Source: Govania unica
Lineage (GTDB): Bacteria; Pseudomonadota; Alphaproteobacteria; Sphingomonadales; Govanellaceae
DNA length: 64,000 nt
Reading direction: 5' to 3'
Assembly: GCF_027920805.1 (NCBI RefSeq)
Contig: NZ_JANWOI010000004.1
Location: forward strand, 1 to 64,000
Position 1 is the first letter of the stretch; each line of letters opens with the position of its first letter. Shown here piece after piece: positions 1-8,226 of this stretch. The translations under genes and the position numbers were made by a program. A model generated the notes under the pieces. That model saw only the letters and a list, made by a program, of their open reading frames with translations. It was not told the origin of the DNA and searched no databases.

Positions 1-53
1 GCCGCTCCGCCCAGCAGCAAGGCCAGCGGGACGAGAAAGATCAGACTGCTCAT
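1..53 (-). CDS. ccoS: cbb3 oxidase assembly protein CcoS, N-terminal fragment
   Basis: Seventeen codons are visible before the window edge, reading MSSLIFLVPLALLLGGA. This is the single hydrophobic helix that opens CcoS/FixS, a small inner-membrane protein needed to insert heme and copper into the cbb3 oxidase. The ATG (53-51) directly follows the ccoI stop (56-54), so the two are translationally coupled, the usual fixI-fixS order. The call rests on position and helix character, because the rest of the gene lies outside the window. Confidence 0.75.
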   Translation of the reverse strand, partial: MSSLIFLVPLALLLGGA

Positions 54-2297
54 TCAGCGCTTCCAGTTTATGGTTGGTGCGGACATAGCCGGAGCAAAAT
101 CAGCATCCCGGCGGAGGCGCTGTTTGCCTGCTTTTAGACGGAGTGCATTGGCGACCACGATGATTGAGGAGGATGACATGGCCAGCGCCGCAATCAGCGG
201 GGTGACATGGCCGAGAATTGCAATCGGCAGGGCGATGACATTATAGAGGATCGCCAGCCCGAAATTTTGCCGCACGAGTTTGCCCGCTTCGGTCGCCACC
301 GCATGGGCTGTTGCTACGGCCTCAAGCCCCGGTCTGAGAAAGACAAAGTCTGCCGCCTGCCGCCCGATATCCGCCGCCGTCACAGGTGCCATGGAGACAT
401 GGGCCGCTGCGAGGGCCGGGGCGTCGTTGAGTCCGTCGCCCACCATCAGCGTCTTTCGCCCGGCGGCGGCGAGGGCGGTCAACCGCTCCACCTTCTGTCC
501 CGGCAGGAGGCCAGAGGCATAGTGGTCAATGGTCAGAGACGCGGCAATGGTGGCGACGGCGGGAGCGTTGTCCCCGGACAGAATCTCGATAGGGATGCCG
601 GCGGCGCGCAGCAAGGCTATAGTGTCTGACGCTCCGGGACGAAGCAATTCCTTGAAATGGAAGACAGCCAGGCTCGTTCCTTCGGAGGCGAGGACGGTAC
701 CGGTCGCTGTCGGCCCGTTCAAGCCGGGCGACAATGCCCAGTCTGCTCGGCCCAAGCGATAGAGCTTACTGGCGATGCGGCCTTCGACACCAAGTCCGGC
801 TTCTTCCCGGACGTCCGTAACGGGTGGCTTTTTAAAACCGCCGCCGTCCACCAAAGCCGCGAGAGCTTGCGAATGCGGGTGCTTTGAATGGGCTCCGAGC
901 GTGCCGGCAATAGCCAGCGCTTCAGGGTCGAGGTCGCCTTCGTTCGCCAGCCGCATATCACCCGAGGTCAAGGTTCCCGTCTTGTCGAACACGGCGCTGT
1001 CGATTTCGGCGAGGCGCTCAATCCCAGATCCGTCCTTGACCATGATGCCGTTTTCGAAGAGCCGCCGCGTGGCCACGACCTGAACGATCGGAACCGCGAG
1101 TCCAAGCGCACAGGGGCAGGTGATGATCAGGGCAGCAATGGCGATGGTAACGGAGCGATGGACATCGCCGGTCGCCAGCATCCAGCCACAAAATGTAAGC
1201 AGCGCGGCGGTATGAACCAGCGGGGAATAGAGACTTGCGGCGCGATCCGCCAAGCGTCTGTACCGCGCGCGCCCGTCCTCGGCAGCTGCCATTAAACGGA
1301 GCATTTCAGCGAGGAAGGAATCTTCCGCCCGGGCGGTTGCGATCACGGTCAGCGCACCGGTCAGATTGAGCGTGCCGGCCTGGATCTTCGAGCCGGTCTG
1401 AACGGGCTGTGGCATGCTTTCTCCGGTCGCGATTGCACGATCGAGCTCGGACCGCCCGTCTTTAACCGTCGCATCGACCGGAACGCGATCGCCAGCGACA
1501 AGGAGGAGCTGCATACCGGGCTCGATCTCGGCCACCGGAATATATTTGCGGCTGCCGTCGCTTTGAAGCACGGTGGCCCCGCGTGGCGCAAGCTGGATCA
1601 GCCCCTCAACCGCGGCCCGGGCTTTCTCGCACATCAGACGATCGAGCGTGCGGCCGATCAGCAGGAAAAAAATAAGTGAGGTCGCAGCATCGAAATAGGC
1701 GTGAGGTCCATTGTTGATGGTATCGTAAAGGCTCAAACCGAATGCCAGAGAAACGCCGATCGAAATCGGCACGTCCATGTTGGTGCGACCGCGTTTAAGG
1801 GCGCTCCAGGCTGACAGGAAGAAGATACGTCCAGAATACAGCAGGCACAGCAGTGCCAGGGACGCCGAAATCCAGTGGAAGGCATGGCGTGTTGCGGCAT
1901 CGGCACCGGACCAGACCGAGACCGACAACAGCATGATATTCATGGCTGAGAAGCCGGCCACTGCCAATGCCCGGATCAACCGCCCAAGCTCGGGATCTTT
2001 CCTGGTCTCCTCGGCGCGGAAGATATGCCCGGGGAAGCCAAGCTTTTCCAGCGTTTCAAGAAGGGCCGGTGTGCCTTCGCCCCGCCACCGGACGCCAGCG
2101 CGCTTGGTCGACAGGTTCACGCGCGCATACTCAACGCCCGGCATGGCGAGCAGTCCGCTCTCCACCGTTCGTATGCAGCCGGCACAGCGAACCCCGGGAA
2201 TGGCAATGTCCGTCTGGTACAGACCGCCGCCAAGCGCCCGGCTCGCCAGCCGGATTTCATCTTGGAAAAATGGCATATCCGCAGCCGGGGAGGTCAT
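54..2297 (-). CDS. ccoI: Copper-transporting P1B-type ATPase CcoI/FixI
   Basis: Inner-membrane copper pump of the FixI/CcoI (CopA2) type, which exports Cu(I) for metallation of the cbb3 oxidase. With the ATG at 2297 the protein has 747 residues. It shows an N-terminal heavy-metal-binding motif CAGC (38-41), the actuator motif TGES (291-294), the membrane metal site CPC (394-396), the phosphorylation motif DKTGT (Asp438) and the hinge GDGLNDAP towards the C terminus. A longer open frame exists upstream, but the ATG at 2297 overlaps the preceding stop as ATGA, which is the natural coupled start. The gene is co-transcribed with the oxidase subunits and ccoS. Confidence 0.95.
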   Translation of the reverse strand: MTSPAADMPFFQDEIRLASRALGGGLYQTDIAIPGVRCAGCIRTVESGLLAMPGVEYARVNLSTKRAGVRWRGEGTPALLETLEKLGFPGHIFRAEETRKDPELGRLIRALAVAGFSAMNIMLLSVSVWSGADAATRHAFHWISASLALLCLLYSGRIFFLSAWSALKRGRTNMDVPISIGVSLAFGLSLYDTINNGPHAYFDAATSLIFFLLIGRTLDRLMCEKARAAVEGLIQLAPRGATVLQSDGSRKYIPVAEIEPGMQLLLVAGDRVPVDATVKDGRSELDRAIATGESMPQPVQTGSKIQAGTLNLTGALTVIATARAEDSFLAEMLRLMAAAEDGRARYRRLADRAASLYSPLVHTAALLTFCGWMLATGDVHRSVTIAIAALIITCPCALGLAVPIVQVVATRRLFENGIMVKDGSGIERLAEIDSAVFDKTGTLTSGDMRLANEGDLDPEALAIAGTLGAHSKHPHSQALAALVDGGGFKKPPVTDVREEAGLGVEGRIASKLYRLGRADWALSPGLNGPTATGTVLASEGTSLAVFHFKELLRPGASDTIALLRAAGIPIEILSGDNAPAVATIAASLTIDHYASGLLPGQKVERLTALAAAGRKTLMVGDGLNDAPALAAAHVSMAPVTAADIGRQAADFVFLRPGLEAVATAHAVATEAGKLVRQNFGLAILYNVIALPIAILGHVTPLIAALAMSSSSIIVVANALRLKAGKQRLRRDADFAPAMSAPTINWKR

Positions 2298-3079
2298 CGG
2301 ATCGCCCTGTAACTGTGCCAGGTCGCATGGCCGATCAACGGAAACACCAGGATCAGCCCAAGCAGACCTGTTGCGGCGCTGAGCAGGAAAAGGACCAGGA
2401 CGATGGCTCCCCACATCAGCATGACGGGAAGGTTGTTCCAGACCAGAGAGATGCTCAGGCCCATGGCCGTAAAAGCGTCGGTGCGTTCGTCAAGCAGCAT
2501 CGGCACGGCGAATATGCTTATGGCGAATGAAAAAGCGGCGAATAGTCCGCCGACGATTGTGCCGACCGTCAACATGGCCCAGCCGTATGGGGTCATAAAC
2601 AGCATGGCGACAACATGATCAAGCCCTGGAAAAGGCCGGAGCCCGAAGAACAGGGCATAAATGATGACCGCGGCGCGCATCCACACCAGCATCAGCAGGC
2701 AGAGGATCGCGCCAGTATACCAGACCTGGGCTCCCGATGCGGATTTTACGAAAAACATCCGGCTGAGACGGGGCTCTTTCCCTTTTTCTATGGCTCGGCT
2801 TTTCTGATAAAGCCCGATTGCGATGAACGGCCCGACCACCATAAAACCAGCCAGCGCTGGTAACAGGATATAGTCGAGCTCAAACTCGAACAGTCCCCAG
2901 ATAATGGCAATCGAGATGGCGAATATGGCAAGGCCATAGGCGAGGCTCGTCCCCGGGCTGTGCCAAAGATCATGCCACCCTTTCGCCAGCCAGCCGAACG
3001 CGGCGCTGGCGGGCAGATTGCGTTGCCTTTGCGCGGATAACGGCAGGATGATCGTCTCGGAACTGTGGTTTGTGCCCAT
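2294..3079 (-). CDS. DUF2189 multi-pass membrane protein
   Basis: Integral membrane protein of 261 residues matching the DUF2189 family, whose function is unknown. After a roughly 40-residue N-terminal stretch there are about six hydrophobic segments, including a paired helix near IFAISIAIIWGLFEF. The chosen ATG (3079) follows a purine-rich ribosome binding site (AAGGGAGAG), and the gene ends in an ATGA overlap with ccoI. It sits between ccoP and ccoI, where ccoG and ccoH often lie. A role in oxidase assembly or copper handling is inference from position only. Confidence 0.8.
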   Translation of the reverse strand: MGTNHSSETIILPLSAQRQRNLPASAAFGWLAKGWHDLWHSPGTSLAYGLAIFAISIAIIWGLFEFELDYILLPALAGFMVVGPFIAIGLYQKSRAIEKGKEPRLSRMFFVKSASGAQVWYTGAILCLLMLVWMRAAVIIYALFFGLRPFPGLDHVVAMLFMTPYGWAMLTVGTIVGGLFAAFSFAISIFAVPMLLDERTDAFTAMGLSISLVWNNLPVMLMWGAIVLVLFLLSAATGLLGLILVFPLIGHATWHSYRAIR

Positions 3080-3092
3080 CACTCTCTCTCCC

Positions 3093-3272
3093 TTAACAGG
3101 CCGATCGTGCCGCACGATAGGGTCCCATATCATCGCTCTCTTTGGCATGCGGCACACAGTCAGGTGCGGAGCTGAACGCCACATAAACGAGATGCGCATT
3201 GGCGGCGATCAACAATACGAGGCCGATACCGATGCCGATAAGCGTCATGGTCTTCCATTGAAGCTGCTTCAT
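3093..3272 (-). CDS. 59-residue single-helix membrane protein in the cbb3 cluster
   Basis: Small protein with a short basic N terminus, one transmembrane helix (about residues 9-30) and a short tail with two cysteines, SAPDC and the final residue. Its ATG overlaps the stop of the upstream cytochrome subunit as ATGA, and the DUF2189 gene starts 13 bases downstream, so it is embedded in the operon and very likely translated. It is too short and too different to be CcoH, though its place corresponds to that gene. I do not recognise a named family. The cysteines suggest a metal or redox role, which is speculation. Confidence 0.75.
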   Translation of the reverse strand: MKQLQWKTMTLIGIGIGLVLLIAANAHLVYVAFSSAPDCVPHAKESDDMGPYRAARSAC

Positions 3273-4315
3273 GGCTGACCTTCTCCAAGCGTTCCGACAT
3301 AAAGGGCAAGGATCTTTATGTCTGTCGGCGGCAGACGATCCGACCAATGCGGCATATGCCCTTGCCGCCCGGAATAGACGCTCGTATAGACCGACTGCGC
3401 ATCCCCGCCATAGAGCCAGACAGAATCCGTGAGGTTGGGCGCGCCGAGTTCCTGTTGGCCCCGGCCCGCCTCACCGTGGCAGGCACTGCAATTGTCGGCA
3501 AAGATTTCCTTCCCGGCACCGAGGCGGGCCGTTTCTTCGGCAGTCAGGGTTTGCCCGGACAGCGATCTGACATGGGCCGTCACGCTCAGCACCTGTTCGC
3601 GGTCGAGCATGCCCTCGCGGCCGAAAGCGAGCATTTGCGAGGTTCGTGTGCCATCGACCGTGGTATTGATGCCGACGCGGATTGTCTCGGCGATGGCGTC
3701 GGGCGAGCCGCCCCAGATCCAGGCACGAGCCGCAAGGTCCGGAAAGCCCGGCCCACCGGTTCCCCGGACGCCATGGCAAACCGCACAGTTATCACCGAAC
3801 AGCGCCTGACCGCGATCACGCACATACTGCATGAGCTTGGGGGCGGCGGCGATCTCCTTGAAATCGGCGGCGGCGATCCGATCGGTCCAGACGGCGCGGT
3901 CGGCTGCGGCCTTATCGACCTGGCGCATCACAACCTCGCGCTGATCGATGCCAAGCAGGCCCTTCGTATAGCTCCAGCCGGTCGGCCAGGCTGGCATCAA
4001 GATCCAATAAATGATTGCAAACAGCGTGGTCAGGGCGAGGAACCACAGCACTATGCGGGGTACTGGCGTGTCCAGTTCCTCAATGCCGTTCCATTCATGT
4101 CCGGTCGTTTTCCGGCCCGTGATGTGATCGTGTTTTTCAGGCTCCATGGGGGCAGGCTTCGGCCGGTCGTCTGTGTCGAGAATACTATTTTTCGCTTGAT
4201 CAAAGCGTTTCCGGTTTGCAGGCCAGAACACATAAACCAAGACCAGAACCGCAAGCCCGATCATATAGAACAGCCCCCAGCTCTTGGAAAAAGCGACCAA
4301 TGTTTCGTGATTCAT
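3269..4315 (-). CDS. ccoP: Fused CcoQ-CcoP: cbb3 oxidase diheme cytochrome c subunit
   Basis: A 348-residue protein. Residues 1-50 look like CcoQ/FixQ (one helix, then WPANRKRFDQA), and the remainder is CcoP/FixP. The CcoP part starts with the typical TGHEWNGI...LDTPVPR segment, has a second helix (about 88-108), and carries two c-type heme sites, CAVCH (177-181) and CSACH (276-280). There is no stop between the parts: the junction reads continuously through DTDDRPKPAPMEPEKHDH. Met57 could act as an internal start for separate CcoP. CcoP passes electrons from cytochrome c to CcoO/CcoN. The ATG lies four bases after the ccoO stop, and the end overlaps the next gene as ATGA. Confidence 0.93.
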   Translation of the reverse strand: MNHETLVAFSKSWGLFYMIGLAVLVLVYVFWPANRKRFDQAKNSILDTDDRPKPAPMEPEKHDHITGRKTTGHEWNGIEELDTPVPRIVLWFLALTTLFAIIYWILMPAWPTGWSYTKGLLGIDQREVVMRQVDKAAADRAVWTDRIAAADFKEIAAAPKLMQYVRDRGQALFGDNCAVCHGVRGTGGPGFPDLAARAWIWGGSPDAIAETIRVGINTTVDGTRTSQMLAFGREGMLDREQVLSVTAHVRSLSGQTLTAEETARLGAGKEIFADNCSACHGEAGRGQQELGAPNLTDSVWLYGGDAQSVYTSVYSGRQGHMPHWSDRLPPTDIKILALYVGTLGEGQP

Positions 4316-4318
4316 CGG

Positions 4319-5050
4319 TCACTCCTCCGTCGTAGCGGCTTGTGGATGGGCAGCATCCGTCAGCCGACCGAGAATTTGCAGATAAGCAACAAGTGCATCC
4401 ATTTCGGTCAGGTCGCCGGGCTTTCCGTTGAAGGCCCGGATATTTGTCGCCGATCCATAACGCAGGGTGACGCCCGCCGCCTGGTTGCTGTCCGGGTTGG
4501 CCTGACCATAAAGATCGGCCGACGCGTTGGCGATCATCTCATCTGTATAAGGGACACCCACGGCGCGTTGTGCCGCAAGATGTTGGCCGGCGTCATCGGT
4601 CCGGAGCAGATTGCGTTGGAGCCAGCCATAGCGCGGCATGACCGATTCCGGCACCACATCACGGGGGTTGATCAGATGCGCCACATGCCAGGCGTCGCTG
4701 TATTTCTCCCCGAGCCGGGCCAGATCGGGACCGGTGCGCTTGGATCCCCACAGCATTGGATGATCATATTTCGATTCCACGGCCAGGGAATATGGGCCGT
4801 AGCGTTCGACCTCATCGCGCAACGTGCGGATCATCTGACTGTGGCAGGCATAGCATCCCTCGCGGATATAGATGTTACGCCCGGCCAGTTCGAGCGGCGT
4901 ATAGACCCGCATGTCCGGCGCCGCTTCCACCGTCTCATCAATCGTGAAGAGCGGTGCGATCTCGACCAAACCGCCGATACTGGCGACCAGGATAATGGCC
5001 AGAGCAAAGCCCATGGTATTGCGTTCGATTTTACGATGAAATTCAGGCAT
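4319..5050 (-). CDS. ccoO: cbb3 oxidase monoheme cytochrome c subunit CcoO
   Basis: Subunit II of the cbb3 oxidase, 243 residues. It has an N-terminal membrane anchor (about 13-33) and a periplasmic cytochrome c domain with the heme motif CYACH (66-70). The family motif [16 protein letters not shown] is intact, and a candidate axial methionine lies in [10 protein letters not shown]. The start at 5050 was chosen because the frame extending further upstream would run into ccoN; from 5050 the protein begins MPEFHRKIE, typical of CcoO. It lies five bases downstream of the ccoN stop and transfers electrons to the catalytic subunit. Confidence 0.95.
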   Translation of the reverse strand: MPEFHRKIERNTMGFALAIILVASIGGLVEIAPLFTIDETVEAAPDMRVYTPLELAGRNIYIREGCYACHSQMIRTLRDEVERYGPYSLAVESKYDHPMLWGSKRTGPDLARLGEKYSDAWHVAHLINPRDVVPESVMPRYGWLQRNLLRTDDAGQHLAAQRAVGVPYTDEMIANASADLYGQANPDSNQAAGVTLRYGSATNIRAFNGKPGDLTEMDALVAYLQILGRLTDAAHPQAATTEE

Positions 5051-5055
5051 AGCGA

Positions 5056-6708
5056 TTACTCCCCCGCCTGAGTGGCCGGTTGCAGGACGGGTACATCCGC
5101 CTGGCTGTCGTCGGATACCGCGCTGGTCCGCGCCAACCGGATCGTCATCCATAGATTATAGGAACCGACAATCGCGCCGAGCAAGAACAGCAAGCCGCCG
5201 AAAGCTCGGGCAATGTAATAAGGATGCATCGCGACGACGCTGTCGATAAAGGAATAGGCAAGCGTGCCACTGTCATTATAGGTGCGCCACATCAGACCTT
5301 GAATGATGCCTGAGTTCCACATGGCGAAGACGTAAACGATGGTCCCCGAGAGGGCCAACCAGAAATGGACCTCGACCAGCTTCGGCGAATACATGCGTTC
5401 TTGCTTCCACATCCAGGGAACCAGCGCATAGATCGAGCCGAAGGTGATCATGGCTACCCAACCAAGCGCGCCTGCGTGAACATGGCCGACGGTCCAGTCC
5501 GTATAATGGGAGAGTGAGTTGACCGCCCGGATGGCCATGAACGAGCCTTCGAAAGTCGACAGACCATAAAAGACCGCGGCCACCATCATGAAACGCAGGG
5601 TGGCATCGTCGCGCACCCGGTGCCACGCGCCGTTCAGGGTCGCGAGCGCATTGCCGGCCGAAGCCCAGGACGGCACCAGCAACACGATCGAAAAGGTCAT
5701 GCCGAGCGTCTGAACCCATTGTGGCAGCGCCGTATAATGGAGATGATGGGAACCGGCCCACATATACATGAAGGTAATCCCCCAGAAGCTGATGATCGAC
5801 AGCCGATAGGAGAAAAGCGGCCGCTCGGCGCGTTTGGGCAGATAATAATACATCATGCCGAGGAAGCCGGCGGTCAGGAAGAAAGCGACGGCATTATGCC
5901 CATACCACCATTGGGTCATGGCGTCCTGAACGCCTGAGAATAGCGAATAGCTTTTGGCATGGCCAAACGAGACCGGCACCGCAAGGTTGTTGACGATATG
6001 CAAAATCGCCACAACGAGGATAAAGGCCATGTAATACCAATTGGCGACGTAGATATGAGGTTCCTGCCGCCGCCGCAATGTCCGGATATAGAGCAGGAAA
6101 TAAACGACCCATACAATCACCAGCCAGATGTCGGCATACCATTCCGGTTCTGCATATTCCTTGGACTGGGTCACGCCCATCAGATAGCCAGTGGCTGCCA
6201 GGATGCAAAACAGATTATAGCCAATCAGCACGAACCACGGACTGAATTGATCGGGAAGTCGGGCTCGGGATGTCCGTTGCAGAATGTGAAAGGACGTTGC
6301 GATCAGGGCATTGCCGCCGAAACCAAAAATAACGCCGGACGTATGAACCGGGCGGAGGCGCCCGAAACTGGCCCAGGCGGCGTCGAACGTCAGATCCGGC
6401 CATGCCAGCAGCGCTGCAACCCAGACCCCGACGAACATCCCGACGACCGCCCAGGCCATGGTCAGCACAATGCCCAGTTTGGTCGGGTCATCATAATATT
6501 CGAGAAGGCGCTCCGGCGCGGGCTCCGGATCGTAATAGCGATTGATAACAACGACTATGAAGCTAAGGCTGAACCCGAGAATGATAAAGCCATGAACCCC
6601 GAGAGGGTCAGCTCGGCCAGCCACGGCCAGGGCCAGGCCACAACAGGCCATGATGGTAAGCACGACAAGCGCAAGTTGTCGTTCTGCTACAGTAAGTCTC
6701 GAAACCAT
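5056..6708 (-). CDS. ccoN: cbb3 oxidase catalytic subunit CcoN
   Basis: Subunit I of the high-affinity cbb3 oxidase, 550 residues with about 12 transmembrane helices. It reduces O2 at a heme b3-CuB centre and pumps protons. Conserved histidine segments are visible, including [38 protein letters not shown] and the cbb3-type [14 protein letters not shown]. The ATG at 6708 is preceded by GGGGGGAAATAA, which serves as the ribosome binding site. It is the first gene of the operon. I found no clean FNR/FixK palindrome just upstream, only three 11-base repeats (6764-6796) and a TTGAT half-site. Confidence 0.96.
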   Translation of the reverse strand: MVSRLTVAERQLALVVLTIMACCGLALAVAGRADPLGVHGFIILGFSLSFIVVVINRYYDPEPAPERLLEYYDDPTKLGIVLTMAWAVVGMFVGVWVAALLAWPDLTFDAAWASFGRLRPVHTSGVIFGFGGNALIATSFHILQRTSRARLPDQFSPWFVLIGYNLFCILAATGYLMGVTQSKEYAEPEWYADIWLVIVWVVYFLLYIRTLRRRQEPHIYVANWYYMAFILVVAILHIVNNLAVPVSFGHAKSYSLFSGVQDAMTQWWYGHNAVAFFLTAGFLGMMYYYLPKRAERPLFSYRLSIISFWGITFMYMWAGSHHLHYTALPQWVQTLGMTFSIVLLVPSWASAGNALATLNGAWHRVRDDATLRFMMVAAVFYGLSTFEGSFMAIRAVNSLSHYTDWTVGHVHAGALGWVAMITFGSIYALVPWMWKQERMYSPKLVEVHFWLALSGTIVYVFAMWNSGIIQGLMWRTYNDSGTLAYSFIDSVVAMHPYYIARAFGGLLFLLGAIVGSYNLWMTIRLARTSAVSDDSQADVPVLQPATQAGE

Positions 6709-7174
6709 TTATTTCCCCCCGATCACGCAATAGACGCCTTGATGTCCGATAGATGGCCGAACATGGCCAGAGGCTGGCCAGAGTCTGACCAGAGTATGGG
6801 CGGCTTTTGCGAGCGTATAATGTCGAGTGTGTTTTTGTCCAATATGGTGAGCTCGGTGGTGACCGTCGCTGAAAACTCATCGACCGCCGGCATCATCATC
6901 GAGGCCCTTGTCTTGCAGGTGTTTTCAGCCGACAGAGCGGCCCGAATGGCCCATGCCCTGGTGCTGCAACTCATCCGAGCAACCAATTCTGAAACCTGCC
7001 TTACCACGTCCTGACTTACTGCCACCGCGTCCAAAAGAAGCATTTGAAATACCAGTTTAGCAGCCGAAAGACATCCGTCCAAGCCGCAAAAGCATCATAG
7101 CAGTGCCAGATTTAAGGCTGCCGCCCTAGGATTAAGGGCAGTGGGTGACAGCCACCGCGATAAGCTGTTTGACC
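6709..7174. other. Spacer between ccoN and the lyase gene: no convincing gene
   Basis: About 466 bases that contain the control region of the ccoN operon. A 119-codon open frame on the minus strand (7082-6723) and a frame on the plus strand ending at 7014 both cross it. Neither product resembles a family I know, and the minus frame runs into the ccoN leader. I treat both as chance frames, with perhaps a 10% chance that one is real. The 11-base repeats at 6764-6796 are the only obvious structure. Confidence 0.5.
6764..6796. repeat. Three tandem 11-base repeats upstream of ccoN
   Basis: Units are TGGCCAGAGGC, TGGCCAGAGTC and TGACCAGAGTA, followed by a partial match. They lie about 55-90 bases upstream of the ccoN start. 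An 11-base period is close to one DNA turn, so a protein binding each unit would sit on one face of the helix. No regulator is assigned. Confidence 0.55.
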
Positions 7175-8089
7175 TTATTCGGCCCTGATGGGTTTGGGGA
7201 AGCCGCCTGCTTTGCTCACAAGGCCGGGTACCGGGCGGCCGAGCATGTCGGCGAGCCAGTGGGCGCTGGCGATCACCTGGTCGAGGTCGACGCCGCTGAC
7301 CAGGCCGGAGCGGTCGAGGAGATAGAGCAGATCCTCGGTGGCGATATTGCCGGTGGCTTTTGGCGCGAAGGGACAGCCGCCGATGCCGCCAAGGCTTGCG
7401 TCCAGGGTCACGACCCCTTCTTCGATGGCGGCCATGGCATTGGCGATGCCGGTGTTGCGGGTGTTGTGAAAATGGGCGCGGAGCGGCATGTCCGGCAGGC
7501 GTTCGCGCAATTGACCGAAAAGATCATGAACCTGTGCGGGCACGCCGACGCCGATGGTGTCGGCGAGCGCGATTTCGATTGGCCCCGCTTCGGCCAGCTG
7601 TTCGGCGATGTCGAGCACGCGTTCGGCTGGAACCTCGCCTTCGAACGGACAGCCAAAGCTTGCGGCGATGGTCACTTGAGCCCGCCGCCCGTGGTCATGG
7701 GCGAGGCGCAGGATGTCGCGGGCGGCGGCGATGCCCTCGACGATAGTCTGGCCCTGATTTTTCTGCCCGAAGCTATCTGTCGCGACGACCACGCAGCCGA
7801 GTTCATGGACGCGGGTGGCGAGCGCCCGGAGCGCGCCTTTTTTATTGAGCACGAGGCCGATATAAGACACCCCCTCATGCTCCGGCAGTCCGGCGACCAC
7901 GGCTTCGGCATCGGCCATTTGCGGCACCCGGCCGGGATGCACAAAGCTCGCCACCTCCAGCCGGCGGATCCCGGCGGCGACGGCACGATTGATAAGCGCG
8001 ATCTTGTCGGGCGTCGACACCACGCCAGGCTCATTCTGCAGCCCGTCGCGGGCGCCGACTTCAAGGATATGGACAAGATTTTTTGTCAT
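7175..8089 (-). CDS. HMG-CoA lyase-family (DRE-TIM) enzyme
   Basis: A 304-residue TIM-barrel lyase related to 3-hydroxy-3-methylglutaryl-CoA lyase, which cleaves HMG-CoA to acetyl-CoA and acetoacetate. Catalytic positions are visible: Arg14-Asp15 in EVGARDGLQNE, Glu45, His206 and His208, Cys239 in GGIGGCPFAPKATGN, and Asn248. The metal-site motif reads HFHNT where the classical family has HxHDT, suggesting a subfamily with a related but different substrate. The frame extends upstream, but the ATG at 8089 begins MTKNLVHILEVGARDG, as in relatives. It diverges from a CoA-transferase gene that could make its CoA-ester substrate. Confidence 0.85.
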   Translation of the reverse strand: MTKNLVHILEVGARDGLQNEPGVVSTPDKIALINRAVAAGIRRLEVASFVHPGRVPQMADAEAVVAGLPEHEGVSYIGLVLNKKGALRALATRVHELGCVVVATDSFGQKNQGQTIVEGIAAARDILRLAHDHGRRAQVTIAASFGCPFEGEVPAERVLDIAEQLAEAGPIEIALADTIGVGVPAQVHDLFGQLRERLPDMPLRAHFHNTRNTGIANAMAAIEEGVVTLDASLGGIGGCPFAPKATGNIATEDLLYLLDRSGLVSGVDLDQVIASAHWLADMLGRPVPGLVSKAGGFPKPIRAE

Positions 8090-8138
8090 GGCGCTGATCC
8101 GGATAAAAGGGACATCTGCGGGCAAAAAGAAATGGGCC

Positions 8139-8157
8139 TGTGGATACCTGTGGATAA
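8139..8157. promoter_or_regulatory. Two adjacent DnaA-box-like nonamers
   Basis: TGTGGATAC (8139-8147) and TGTGGATAA (8149-8157) lie 10 bases apart in the same orientation. The second is the exact complement of the consensus DnaA box TTATCCACA; the first differs at one base. They lie in the leader of the lyase gene, directly beside the TGTATACA palindromes. Whether DnaA binds is untested, and there is no origin-like AT-rich region here. Confidence 0.4.
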
Positions 8158-8190
8158 TTGTATACAAATATTATTGGCCTTTGTATACAT
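8157..8190. promoter_or_regulatory. Paired TGTATACA operators between divergent genes
   Basis: TTGTATACAA (8158-8167, a perfect palindrome) and TTGTATACAT (8181-8190) have centres 23 bases apart, close to two helical turns. They sit in the 137-base divergent region between the lyase and CoA-transferase genes. Palindromes of this kind are typical operators of GntR-family (FadR/FCD-type) regulators. A third copy occurs before the TonB-dependent receptor (10165-10172). No regulator gene is in the window, so the cognate protein is unknown. Confidence 0.6.
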
Positions 8191-8226
8191 AAACACAGAT
8201 AACGGGTTGAAAGGACTGATCGCGTG

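Noticed and set aside
3347-5071. A 574-codon open frame on the plus strand
   Set aside because: It lies antisense to ccoP and ccoO, which have clear heme motifs and overlapping operon junctions. Long antisense frames are common in GC-rich codon usage.
6737-6755. Possible FNR/FixK box upstream of ccoN
   Set aside because: Only one half-site (TTGAT) is present. The second half (GATAG) does not match ATCAA, so it is not supported.
6868-6929. Inverted pair GCTGAAAAC / GTTTTCAGC, 44 bases apart
   Set aside because: Nine-base inverted pairs at this distance are expected several times by chance in 64 kb, and nothing else supports a function.
6723-7082. A 119-codon frame on the minus strand before ccoN
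   Set aside because: No family resemblance, no ribosome binding site, and it runs through the ccoN control region. Kept only as a note in the spacer entry.
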